This document shows, piece by piece, positions 7,008 to 14,893 of a DNA stretch of 40,080 bases. Source of the stretch: Chthonomonas sp. UBA2387 (GTDB lineage: Bacteria > Armatimonadota > Fimbriimonadia > Fimbriimonadales > Fimbriimonadaceae); assembly GCA_002343445.1 (NCBI GenBank), contig DDSP01000032.1, forward strand, positions 71,660-111,739, given 5' to 3'. The first letter of the stretch is position 1, and every line of letters starts with the position of its first letter. Under the pieces are notes generated by a model that had not been told where the DNA came from, searched no databases, and saw only the letters and a program-made list of their open reading frames with translations. A program made the position numbers and the translations under genes.

Positions 7008-8347
7008 GCGCACCCGAAACGTGGATCGGAGGACTGGCGGCGCAGTCAGGCTTCTTCGGGAAGCACCGCGCTCTGTGCGGCTACGCGGTTCGGATGGGCT
7101 TCGCGGGCGTGCGGGTGGGGTTTCCTCTCGACACCTATGCGCCGGACCCGAGCAGCGACTACGCAGCGGATCCGAGGCCTCGGGAGAAACGGTATCTGCG
7201 CGAAGCGGTTCGGGAGGTCGCGCAATCGGGCTTAAAGCTGCTCGCGCTGCTCGCGTACGGGCCGCGCAGCGACTCGGCCAAGTGGTTGTCGCTGAACGGC
7301 GGGGTGCCGTGGACGTTTCCGGCTGTGCCGCCCGCCGGGACAGGGAACTCGCTTTGGCTCGCGATGGGCGACGAGTACGAGACGATGATCGCCGACATCA
7401 AGCGGTACTGGCAGTACGACGGTCGAGACCTCGCCGACCTTACGTTTCAGTGGTGGAACGAGCCGGGGCTGGGAGGCGGGCCGGGCGGTTGCCTGTTTTC
7501 GACGTGGAGCGCCCAAAGCACGGGATTCAAGACCGCCAACCCTGCGGGAACGTGGCCGTCCGAGTTCCACGACCGCAACGATCTGATTCTGCCGGGTGTC
7601 AAGGCAGCGTGCTTGCCCTGCCGGCTGGTGGGGCCGTGTCCCAACGGCTCGCCGGGCACCGATCCAATCACCTCGGTGGAAATTTTCGAGCAGGAGTTGG
7701 CCAGCATGGCGACGTCGCGCGACTACTGGAGCGAGTTCGACGCCGTGTCCACCAACGCCTACGCGGTGAACACGACCGGGCCGACGCCGCCCACGTTGAT
7801 CGAAGCGACACAGCCTTTCATCGACCGTAGGACGCTGGGGCGACGTTTGTACGCGGACCTGGCGTTCCAGCGGGTGTTCCACATCGCGGCCCGGCTTCGC
7901 GAAGAGCACCAGCCGTATCGAGATTTGCCGCTTTGGGTGACCGAGCACGGCAACCACCTGTACTCGTGCGGACTAACCGACGCGAACGGGAACGAGTGGC
8001 GCAACCGCCCAGCGGACCAGTTGGAGCGTGGCCGCTGCCTGCGCGAGGGCGTGCGCCGGATGCGTTTTCTGCCTGGACTGGAGGTCCTGTCGGTCTACAC
8101 CGGGCAGAACAAGAGCAACGGCGAGGACGCCGCCGAGCATACGGCCTGGGGGCTGTCGTCTTGGGACCCTGCCGAGCGGCGGGGCGACTACTACGGCGCA
8201 TCGCTGGCGTTCAAGGCGGGGCTGGCCCCGCAAGTCGGCGTGCAGCCTGAGGGTGTCGCCGGGGTCGGGGCCGGGGACGAGACCGCTTTGTCGAGTCTGG
8301 CCCGAGAGCGGAAGCCTAGAAGCTCCGCGTGGGCGGTGCCCGCATGA
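7004..8347 (+). CDS. clan GH-A-like glycoside hydrolase (TIM barrel)
   Basis: Predicted 447-aa glycosidase. The first barrel strands are seen around GFAGVRVGFP (33-42) and GLKLLALLAYG (76-86). Residues 148-154 read FQWWNEP, the strand-4 Asn-Glu-Pro motif carrying the acid/base Glu153. Residues 309-316 read PLWVTEHG, giving Glu314 as the likely nucleophile on strand 7, about 160 residues later as usual for clan GH-A (GH5, GH39 and relatives). There is no signal peptide, so it would act as a virion part or after lysis. Overlap with both neighbours places it in the phage late operon. A depolymerase acting on a host surface glycan is the best guess; the substrate is unknown. The C-terminal 40 residues look flexible. 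Confidence 0.7.
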   Translation: MSAPETWIGGLAAQSGFFGKHRALCGYAVRMGFAGVRVGFPLDTYAPDPSSDYAADPRPREKRYLREAVREVAQSGLKLLALLAYGPRSDSAKWLSLNGGVPWTFPAVPPAGTGNSLWLAMGDEYETMIADIKRYWQYDGRDLADLTFQWWNEPGLGGGPGGCLFSTWSAQSTGFKTANPAGTWPSEFHDRNDLILPGVKAACLPCRLVGPCPNGSPGTDPITSVEIFEQELASMATSRDYWSEFDAVSTNAYAVNTTGPTPPTLIEATQPFIDRRTLGRRLYADLAFQRVFHIAARLREEHQPYRDLPLWVTEHGNHLYSCGLTDANGNEWRNRPADQLERGRCLREGVRRMRFLPGLEVLSVYTGQNKSNGEDAAEHTAWGLSSWDPAERRGDYYGASLAFKAGLAPQVGVQPEGVAGVGAGDETALSSLARERKPRSSAWAVPA

Positions 8348-9057
8348 CAAACCTTTACACGCTCGGCCAATCGGCGGTTCTGACGGTCGTGTGGCGCGAC
8401 GACGAGGGGGCTTTGATCGACCCGGTGAGCATCGAATTGACGCTCACCCTGCCGGACGATTCGTCGGTTTCTTACGTCTACGACACCGACGTCGAACTGA
8501 TCCGAGTGTCGCAGGGCGTGTACCGTGTTGTCCACGAGGTGGATCAGGCGGGCACATGGACGTGGCGCTGGGAGGCGACCGGGATTTTCGCCGACGCTCA
8601 GGAAGGTGTGTTCTACGCCGGGGTCGCGGTGGCGCCTGGCGATGCGAGCCTCGAAGAGCACGCCGCCGAGCAGTACCTCTTCACAATGCTGACCGCCGAC
8701 GCGCAGGTCGCGGCGCTTGTCGGGACGCGCGTCTACTCGGGGCTGGCCCCGCACAACGCGACCTATCCGTTCGTGGTGTTCAGCCTGATCGACGGGTTCG
8801 ACCACACGACGCAGGGCGTTCGACTGATGGCGGACCTGACCTATTTGGTCGAGTGCGTGGCCGAGGGCGCGTCGTACCCGTTCACCCTCGCAGGACACAT
8901 CGATCGCGTGCTGCGGGATTCGGCGGGTTTTGTCGACGCGTTCACCGTAAACGTGGATAGGATTTCGGGTTTCACCCTGCCCGAGGCGGCTCAGGGCGGG
9001 AAACAGTATCGGCGCGCCGGAGGGCGCTATTTGATTTCGGTCAGGAGGCCGACGTAA
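8344..9057 (+). CDS. tail terminator (DUF3168-like) fused to an N-terminal Ig-like domain
   Basis: A 237-aa protein with two parts. Residues 1 to about 100 form an Ig-like beta sandwich (LTVVWRDDEGALIDPVS, VYRVVHEVDQAGTWTWRWEATG). Residues about 105-237 match the DUF3168/tail-completion pattern: a helix in HAAEQYLFTMLTADAQVAALVG, then RVYSGLAPHNATYPFVVFSLI, a central strand pair and the closing GGRYLISVR. Tail terminators form the ring that ends tube growth. The location just before the tail tube gene supports this. The ATG at 8344 overlaps the glycosidase stop (ATGA). The Ig-like domain in front of a terminator is unusual and could decorate the neck. Confidence 0.75.
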   Translation: MTNLYTLGQSAVLTVVWRDDEGALIDPVSIELTLTLPDDSSVSYVYDTDVELIRVSQGVYRVVHEVDQAGTWTWRWEATGIFADAQEGVFYAGVAVAPGDASLEEHAAEQYLFTMLTADAQVAALVGTRVYSGLAPHNATYPFVVFSLIDGFDHTTQGVRLMADLTYLVECVAEGASYPFTLAGHIDRVLRDSAGFVDAFTVNVDRISGFTLPEAAQGGKQYRRAGGRYLISVRRPT

Positions 9058-9064
9058 CACCAAC

Positions 9065-9469
9065 ATGGCAACTGTCTCTCTTCTCAAGGACGTCACCGTG
9101 ACGATCACGGGCGGCGGCGCGGACGACGGCGCGTACACGGCTGGCAGTTCGGACACGCTGAAGGTCGATCAGATCACTCTCAGCGCCGAGGTCCGGACCG
9201 AGGACCACTCTACGGCTCAAGACCTGGTGGAGCAGCACCGCATCGTCAAGCAGTCGTTCGAGGTGACGATCGAGACCAAGTTGGAGGACGCGACTTCGCT
9301 CGGTCTGCTTCAGGGCAACGATTTGTTCACCATTGCGGTGAGCGGCGCGGGCACCGGACGCAATTTCTCGGGCGTGTTTGTCATCACGGGCCTCGAACAG
9401 AACTACGCGGGTCCATCGACCCTGCGCGCGACGTTCAAGACCTACGGCACAGCCCCGACGTTCTCCTAA
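9065..9469 (+). CDS. major tail tube protein
   Basis: A 134-aa protein with alternating beta strands: ATVSLLKDVTVTITG, a loop DDGAYTAGSSDTLKVDQITLS, HRIVKQSFEVTIETKLED, and NFSGVFVITGLEQNYAG before a final strand. The balance of Thr, Val and Gly and the size fit tail tube subunits, and the genes that follow (chaperones with frameshift, then tape measure) are exactly those expected after a tube gene. GGAGG lies ahead of the ATG with a long spacer, as in the capsid genes. Its stop overlaps the chaperone start. No catalytic residues are expected. Confidence 0.75.
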   Translation: MATVSLLKDVTVTITGGGADDGAYTAGSSDTLKVDQITLSAEVRTEDHSTAQDLVEQHRIVKQSFEVTIETKLEDATSLGLLQGNDLFTIAVSGAGTGRNFSGVFVITGLEQNYAGPSTLRATFKTYGTAPTFS

Positions 9470-9909
9470 TGTCGAACCTTCGCGACCATCTCAAGCACAA
9501 GCGGTTTGCGGTTCGGACCGAAACCGTCGTTCACGAGGGCGCGACGTTCACCGTGCGATCCTCGGCGGACGCCGGGCTCTTCGCCTACGTCTACGCCCAG
9601 GACGGGCCTGCGCGCCGCGAGGAAGCCGGGCATCTGTCGAGGGTCGTCTCGGCGCGTGTGAACGAGACGTGGAAGTGCCCCGAAGAGATCGTTCCCACCA
9701 TCCGGCTCATCCAGCGCACGCTGGTGGACGAGGAGGGCAAGAACTACCCCATCGACGTGATCGCCGAACTGGCGGCCAAGGACGGGCCGCTTTTCTGGGC
9801 TTTGGCCGAGGCTGCCGCCAAGTGCATCGGCGCAAGCGGCGACGCGATCGATGTTCAGGCGGAGATCGCCTCGGGAAACTCGCCGGAGCCGACCTCCCAG
9901 GACTCCTGA
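9469..9909 (+). CDS. tail assembly chaperone, short form (gpG-like)
   Basis: A 146-aa protein, the unshifted product of the G/T-type chaperone pair that coats the tape measure during tail assembly in siphoviruses. It opens with a basic segment (RDHLKHKRFAVRTETVV), has a helical middle (IRLIQRTLVDEEGK, IDVIAELAAKDGPLFW) and ends in a Ser/Pro tail. A G GGA AAC slippery heptamer in the correct phase lies at 9873-9879, ten codons before the stop, and leads to the longer product. Position between tube and tape measure is diagnostic. The identification rests mostly on synteny and the frameshift signal. Confidence 0.8.
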   Translation: MSNLRDHLKHKRFAVRTETVVHEGATFTVRSSADAGLFAYVYAQDGPARREEAGHLSRVVSARVNETWKCPEEIVPTIRLIQRTLVDEEGKNYPIDVIAELAAKDGPLFWALAEAAAKCIGASGDAIDVQAEIASGNSPEPTSQDS

Positions 9910-10025
9910 TCGAGTCTGGAGTGTTGGCCGCCACCGGGAAACTCGCGAGCGTGTTGCGGCGCGAGGGATGGACGGACCAAGAGATCGAGCTTGCCGCGAC
10001 CATCCAATGGCTGAGGGATTCGTGA
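9469..10025 (+). CDS. tail assembly chaperone, -1 frameshift product (gpGT-like)
   Basis: Predicted 185-aa fusion made when ribosomes slip back one base at GGGAAAC (9873-9879). Reading then continues in the -1 frame from 9879 through the segment GLLIESGVLAATGKLASVL and ends with IQWLRDS and TGA at 10023-10025, one base before the tape measure ATG. The added 48 residues have no in-frame start of their own and contain WTDQEIELAATIQWL, typical of T-domains, which often mention tryptophan near the end. In lambda the GT form binds tail tube subunits while G binds the tape measure. The fusion itself is inferred from the sequence, not observed. Confidence 0.75.
9873..9879 (+). promoter_or_regulatory. 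-1 ribosomal slippery site GGGAAAC
   Basis: In the chaperone reading frame this reads G GGA AAC, a perfect X XXY YYZ heptamer. An imperfect hairpin follows 17 nt later: GACTC at 9901-9905 pairs with GAGTC at 9912-9916, extended by CCA/TGG around a bulged G, and encloses the zero-frame TGA. Such a site in a gene between tube and tape measure is the hallmark of G/GT expression. Confidence 0.8.
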
Positions 10026-10026
10026 C

Positions 10027-11272
10027 ATGGCACTGAGCGAAGTTCTGAAGGTCGGCCTGCGCGTCAACGGCGCGCAGGACGTGATCCGCGCGCTGGAGTC
10101 GGTGGGTGCGGCCGCCGACAAAACGGCGTCCAAGATCAACTCGACGCAGAAAGCGATGGGCGCGGCGGCGGCCACCATGGGCGGGGCGATCGCGGTCGTT
10201 TCGCTGCGGGCGTTACGAGAACATGGAGCGCTTCCGCATCAGCATGGAAGCGGCTGCCGGTTCGGGCGCGGGCTCGCGGATCGCCGACGAGGTTCAGCGC
10301 ATCGCGGCGGCGTCTGCGTTTGGCGCGACCGAGTTGCAGGACGTGGCCCGCATTTGGCAGTCCATGACCGGACAAACCGGAAAGACGCTTCAGATGGTCA
10401 AGGCCCTGGAGGCCCTGGGCGCCCTCGGCGGCATGACCAACGAGCAGCTTCGGGGTTCTGGCGTGGCGATTTCCCAACTCGCGTCGAGCGAGCGCGTCAT
10501 GGGCCAGGACGTGCTTCAGCTCGTAAACAACGGGTTCCCGATGGCGGCCCTACTCAAAGAGCTCGGCGTGTCGAGCAGCCGCGACCTCTACGGGATGGAG
10601 TCGAAGAAGGTCATCGACGCGATACTGAAGGCCAGCGACTCGCCCGAAGCGCGGGAGGCTGCGGCGAGGCTGTCCAAGCTGCCGACCGTGCAGCTGCAGA
10701 ACGCGCTGGAGGCCGTCAACCGGGCTCTCGCGCCGACCGGCAAACTGCTCGGCGAGCTGATGGCCGCCTTGGCCCCGTTGCTCACGGGGCTGATCGGTTT
10801 CTTGGCGCACCTGAACGCCGTCACGAACGGCTGGGCCGGCATGGTGACCATCGTCGGCCTGGTGGGCGGCGGGCTCTACATGATGATCGGCGGCATGGGC
10901 CGCGCGGTCGCGGCGCTCAACGCGCTGGCGGCTGCGGCGACTCGGGCGGCTGTGGCCCAGAGCGTCGGCGGGATCGCCGGAGGCCCTCAGCGGCTCTACG
11001 GCCGAGCGGCGGCCCTCAACAACCTGAAGTGGGCCGCTCGCGGAATGGTCGGCCCAGCGGGAGCGGTGGCGGGGTTGACCGCTGCCGGGCTTGCGGGAAT
11101 GTACGGGGTCGTGAAGGGCCTGGAGCACCTCACGGGCAACGCTGGCCGCCGCGACGCCAACGGGACGACCTTCGAGGATCGCCTGGGTCGGCTGTTCGGC
11201 GGCGGGACGCCTCAGAAGAGCGACGACTTGGAACGTGGCGTTGCCAAGGCGATCGCCAACCAGATGCGCTAG
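10027..11272 (+). CDS. tail tape measure protein, interrupted by a one-base frameshift
   Basis: The tape measure sets tail length and enters the cell during DNA ejection. The N-terminus (MALSEVLKVGLRVNGAQDV, then Ala-rich helix to about residue 60) is read in one frame from 10027. From about 10205 the protein-like sequence jumps to the +1 frame and runs GRYENMERFRISMEAAAG to LERGVAKAIANQMR at 11272. The second part has classic tape measure features: FGATELQDVARIW, a LVNNGFPMAALLKELG segment and two hydrophobic helices (PLLTGLIGFL and MVTIVGLVGGGLYMMIG). Joined length would be about 415 aa, a short tape. The shift needs one extra base near CTGCGGGCG (10204-10212). It may be an assembly error, a disabling mutation, or two proteins with a second ATG at 10223. 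Confidence 0.75.
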
Positions 11273-12099
11273 CGCCTGCCAGACAGTTGCGCGATCCAGA
11301 ACGGGGCGAACACTGGCCCGATTGGCCCGATCGGCGTGCGTTCGTCGAGGACGATGGCCTCGTGCGGATCGTGTGGGCCAGTGTCGAAGCTCGCCAATGT
11401 TCGACGTGAAACATTCAGCCGGTTCCAGTTGGCCGACTGGAGCGACAGAAGACCGTCTTGCGCGTGCGAAAGCGCGGACCATGCCGCTGGCGTCGTGACG
11501 GACGGCCTGAGCGTCCACAGCGGCGTTCTTCCGTCGAGGAAGCGGTCTTCCGTGGCTCCTATCAGGAACACCGACCTGAAGCGGGTCTCCTGGGCCCAAT
11601 ACGCGGCGTGGCCGCCTCCCTGCGAGTGTCCCCCTATGGATACTCGGCTCGCGAGCAGATTCCAATCGTCGGTTGGCCTGTTGACTCGCAGCCACAGAAT
11701 CAGCCGGTTGAGGCGAGCCAGGACGCTCTGCTCGTAGGGTATCGCCACGTGCGGCGACCAGTCGCCACCGAAAAGGACCTCGCGCCGCAGCTTGCCGTGA
11801 GCATCTTGGTCGGGGTCCTCGCGGCACAGGCGATCCACGTTTTGGAGGTTTGGATAGCTGAGCGCGATGACGCGCCATCCGTGCGCGGCCAGGGTGCGCG
11901 CGTAGGTGCGGTACCAGATCGGTTGCCAGTCGGTTGCGGGCAGGAACACCACCGTCGGCGCGCGGCGCGGGTTTGTCGGCAGCGCGATCACGTGTTTGGC
12001 ATCGTTGATCGTCGGCGGAATTCCGGTTTCGGACGGCCTCACCTCGATGAGCGACGGGCCAAGCCCGAGAGTCCACGCCGCGACCGCCGCCAAGATCAT
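11269..12099 (-). CDS. secreted alpha/beta hydrolase encoded against the phage late operon
   Basis: Predicted 276-aa exported esterase or lipase-like enzyme. Residues 1-16 are a signal-peptide-like hydrophobic stretch. Key elements: TVVFLPATDWQPIWY (oxyanion side), WRVIALSYPN, the nucleophile elbow GGHSQGGG with Ser159, FLIGATEDRF with a candidate acid Asp185, and GPHDPHEA with candidate His243/His246. The gene lies between tape measure and tail hub, on the opposite strand. Its TAG shares a CTAG with the tape measure stop. An upstream start at 12123 is possible, but ATG 12099 is preferred because TACAAT ends 6 nt before it, as in several host genes here, and it begins the signal peptide. I infer a lysogenic-conversion (moron) gene; substrate unknown. 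Confidence 0.7.
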   Translation of the reverse strand: MILAAVAAWTLGLGPSLIEVRPSETGIPPTINDAKHVIALPTNPRRAPTVVFLPATDWQPIWYRTYARTLAAHGWRVIALSYPNLQNVDRLCREDPDQDAHGKLRREVLFGGDWSPHVAIPYEQSVLARLNRLILWLRVNRPTDDWNLLASRVSIGGHSQGGGHAAYWAQETRFRSVFLIGATEDRFLDGRTPLWTLRPSVTTPAAWSALSHAQDGLLSLQSANWNRLNVSRRTLASFDTGPHDPHEAIVLDERTPIGPIGPVFAPFWIAQLSGRR

Positions 12100-12105
12100 G
12101 CAGGC

Positions 12106-12111
12106 ATTGTA
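12106..12111 (-). promoter_or_regulatory. -10 box for the hydrolase gene, leaderless arrangement
   Basis: TACAAT on the minus strand, then the 6 nt GCCTGC, then ATG. No good -35 is visible. The arrangement equals that of host genes at 20982, 27579, 38023 and 38534, pointing to independent expression from the prophage. Confidence 0.5.
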
Positions 12112-12113
12112 AC

Positions 12114-14504
12114 ATGGCCGCATTCCTCACCCTGACCTTGAACCCGGTGCGCACGGAGTTGTTGCGCGAGGGGTGGTCGAGGAGCGTGGCGGCGCAGTCG
12201 TTCCGATTCCAGTCGGTGAACGACGCTGGCGACGGGTGGGTGCCGACGAGCGTGCCGAGCGCGATCTGGCAGGAGCCGAACACCGGGCTGCTGATGCTCC
12301 GCCCGAAGGTGTTGCAGCCCGACTACGCCGTGTCGCTCCCGGACGCGATCCCCTACAATCAGTTCCTGTTCGGGGCCAACGAGTTTCTGGACTACCGCAC
12401 CGGCAACGCTTTCGCCGTTCGGCGCGCGTCCTCCGGCGCGAGCCTGGCAGACGTGTCGCCCACATCGGCGCTCATCGAGGCGCTGATCGCCGCGAGCCTG
12501 GAGACGGTTCTCTCGGCGGCGGCCAGGACCAGCGTGCCGCTGGCCCTCAACGAGGGGTTCAGCGTTTGGATCCAGCCGACGGGGATTTTCGTGGACCGGG
12601 CCCAGGCGTTCTTCGCCGTCGGGTTCGGGGGCCGCTTCGCGATCTTGTTCGACATGGACGGGTCGGCGCGGTTCTACGCGCGCGAGAGCGAGACGCCGGG
12701 CTCGGCCTACCGGCTGGCGCAGTCGTTCCGGTTCCTCAGCGGCTCGGTCGGCCACACGCAGAGCTACCAGATCACGGTGATCCCGTTCGGGGACCGCTGG
12801 ATCGGGGTGTACAGCTCGCAGTTGCCCGAGAACAAGCTGCGGAACTTCCGCACCCAGTCGGCGAGCGTGAGCGGTTCGCAGGGGGCGCTCATCGACCTCA
12901 AGGCCCTCGGCTATTCCTGCCCGTGGGACGCAACCCTCCGGCAATTCCGGAAGGTTCCGCCCGCGCCGCTCGAGTTCGGAATGCCGAAGCTGGACTGGGG
13001 CATGAGCCTCTCGGTCCACAGGGTGGCCTATTCGACGAACTACGAGTACGCGGACATCGGCGTCGAGAGTCTGCCGGAGCCCAAGCCTGACCAAACGCCT
13101 TCGGTCGTGGCGCGGGGCTACGAGGGCCAGGTTGCCGAGCCCGGCGACACGCCCGCCGACGTGACCGTGGCCATGTACAACCAGGCGGCCGCGACCACTT
13201 GGGACGACGCGGCGGATACGGGGATCGTGGCGCGGCTCGGGCTGAAGGGCTCGACGAACGGCCGCTACAGCCCCGAGGTCTACTCGCTGGACTACGAGGT
13301 GGCCGAGACCACCCACGAGCCGTCGTGGACCCCGGTGGACGCGAGCGACCTTTGGCAGACCGTGCGCTTCGACCTGAGCGCCGATATGGAGCCCGCTCGG
13401 GCGTTCGTGAGGCTCGGGCCCGACCCCGGCGACCTGCCCAACCTGTTCCGCACGGGCGGGCCGCTCAGGGTCGAGATTTCGTCCACCAACGTTTTCGACG
13501 GCTACATCGTCGAAAAGCAGCCGACGATCTACGGCGCGAAGCGGTTGATGGTGCGCCAACTGGAGTGCGTGGACATGTGGGCGCGCCTGGAGGCCGCCGA
13601 AGTCGGCGACCACAAGAGCCTGACCGAGCTCGGCGTTCTGGACCTGGTGAAGAGCCTGATCCGCCGGGCCGGTTTCACCGACGACGACATCGCGGTGGAC
13701 GACCCGGACTCGGTGCTAACCGATCTGAAAATGCCGAGCGTCAGCAACTCGCTGGACCTGGCCACGCTCAACGACGACGCCACGGTGGCGGACGCGCTGC
13801 GCGAGATCCGAAAGAGCGTGTGCCCCGACCTGCGGGTGCGCTGGTACGGCGGCGAGTGGAAGGTGCACCTGCGGCCCGAGTACGACGGGACCGCGCCGAC
13901 GATCAAGATTCTCACCGACCGCGACCTGGCCACGGGCTACAGCGGCGGCATCGCCGATGCGACCCGATGGACGGCCCACGAGTACACGACTCGGGGCAAC
14001 GTCGAGGTCACGGTCCGCGAGCCCCGATTCAACAAGTTGCTGTGCACGGGCGTCGGTTCGCTGAGCGACGACCCCCACGCGGTGATCGTGTTTCAGTCCG
14101 AGTCCGACGAGGTGGACGACGAGACCGCCATGCGGTTCACGGGCCGCTCGATTCCGAAGCGGATCGGCGCCGCCGAAACGGGAATCTGCCAGACCATCGA
14201 GGACCTGACCCGGTTGGCGCGCGCGCACTGGGACGCTCGGGACCGGGAGCGGATCGTCTGCGAGTTCCCCGCCGAGTGGAACCCCGAGATCGAGCCCGAT
14301 ACGTTCGTTTGGCTGATCACGCGCGACGACGCCGGGGACCGGGCTTCGCTCGGGGCGTGGCGGGTGCTGACCGTGCGCGTCGAGGCGACGATGGACGTGC
14401 CGACGCGAGACCAGCGCTACGCGCTGACCGCCAACTACGTCTGCGAGTGGGCGGGCGAAGCGACCGACGAGGACACGCCGATGCTGGTGGAGGATTTGCC
14501 GTAA
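12114..14504 (+). CDS. tail hub / tail-associated structural protein with LamG-like N-domain
   Basis: A 796-aa protein following the tape measure region, where siphoviruses encode distal tail and hub proteins. About residues 145-245 resemble a concanavalin/LamG-like sandwich (FSVWIQPTGIFVDRAQ, FAILFDMDGSARFYAR, SYQITVIPFGDRWIGVYSS), suggesting glycan binding. From about 430 the pattern is that of a hub: FRTGGPLRVEISSTNVFDGY, RQLECVDMWARLEA, then a helical VLDLVKSLIRRAGFTDDDI segment and alternating strands to the end. The ATG at 12114 lies inside the 5' region of the divergent hydrolase gene, so the start regions of the two overlap. The TAA overlaps the next ATG. Hub function is inferred from position and pattern. 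Confidence 0.65.
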   Translation: MAAFLTLTLNPVRTELLREGWSRSVAAQSFRFQSVNDAGDGWVPTSVPSAIWQEPNTGLLMLRPKVLQPDYAVSLPDAIPYNQFLFGANEFLDYRTGNAFAVRRASSGASLADVSPTSALIEALIAASLETVLSAAARTSVPLALNEGFSVWIQPTGIFVDRAQAFFAVGFGGRFAILFDMDGSARFYARESETPGSAYRLAQSFRFLSGSVGHTQSYQITVIPFGDRWIGVYSSQLPENKLRNFRTQSASVSGSQGALIDLKALGYSCPWDATLRQFRKVPPAPLEFGMPKLDWGMSLSVHRVAYSTNYEYADIGVESLPEPKPDQTPSVVARGYEGQVAEPGDTPADVTVAMYNQAAATTWDDAADTGIVARLGLKGSTNGRYSPEVYSLDYEVAETTHEPSWTPVDASDLWQTVRFDLSADMEPARAFVRLGPDPGDLPNLFRTGGPLRVEISSTNVFDGYIVEKQPTIYGAKRLMVRQLECVDMWARLEAAEVGDHKSLTELGVLDLVKSLIRRAGFTDDDIAVDDPDSVLTDLKMPSVSNSLDLATLNDDATVADALREIRKSVCPDLRVRWYGGEWKVHLRPEYDGTAPTIKILTDRDLATGYSGGIADATRWTAHEYTTRGNVEVTVREPRFNKLLCTGVGSLSDDPHAVIVFQSESDEVDDETAMRFTGRSIPKRIGAAETGICQTIEDLTRLARAHWDARDRERIVCEFPAEWNPEIEPDTFVWLITRDDAGDRASLGAWRVLTVRVEATMDVPTRDQRYALTANYVCEWAGEATDEDTPMLVEDLP

Positions 14505-14893
14505 TGGACGAGCGAGACGTCAGGGAGTGGATGGACGCCAACCTCGCCCGCAAGGCGCTCGAGTTCGGGCTTGCCGACTGGGAGATCAAGTGGGCCGAAG
14601 AGGACGTCGAGGGTGGCTCGGCCAGCGTCGAGGCGAAGCCCGAGTACCGGTTCGCGAAGATCAACATCGACGTCCGCGATCAGAAGTCCGCAGCGGACCT
14701 GGAGCGCACGGTCGAGCACGAGTTGCTGCACGCGGTTTCCAGCAACGTCTACGACACGGCGTGGACCCTGATCCAACAGTGCTCCGCGAGCGACGCGGAG
14801 AAGGCGATCCTGTGCAAGGCGCTGGTGTCCGCCGTCGAGCGGGATTGCACTCAGATGGAGCGGCTTGTGTCCGGATTGCGAGGCAAGCCTTGA
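14504..14893 (+). CDS. small zincin-like metallopeptidase in the tail module
   Basis: A 129-aa acidic protein with the zinc protease motif HELLH at residues 72-76 (Glu73 catalytic, His72 and His76 ligands), preceded by a strand YRFAKINIDVRD and a helix DLERTVEHEL, the local layout of gluzincin/SprT-like minimal peptidases. A third ligand is not obvious; Asp84 or a downstream Glu/Asp are candidates. It overlaps the hub stop by one base and is followed by a coupled TTG start. Small HExxH proteins occur in phage structural clusters, where they may mature a virion protein or loosen the cell wall. Which of these applies is unknown. Confidence 0.65.
   Translation: MDERDVREWMDANLARKALEFGLADWEIKWAEEDVEGGSASVEAKPEYRFAKINIDVRDQKSAADLERTVEHELLHAVSSNVYDTAWTLIQQCSASDAEKAILCKALVSAVERDCTQMERLVSGLRGKP

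Noticed and set aside
9936..9942. Second GGGAAAC as another slippery site
   Set aside because: In the frame read there it is GGG AAA C, not X XXY YYZ, and it lies past the zero-frame stop.
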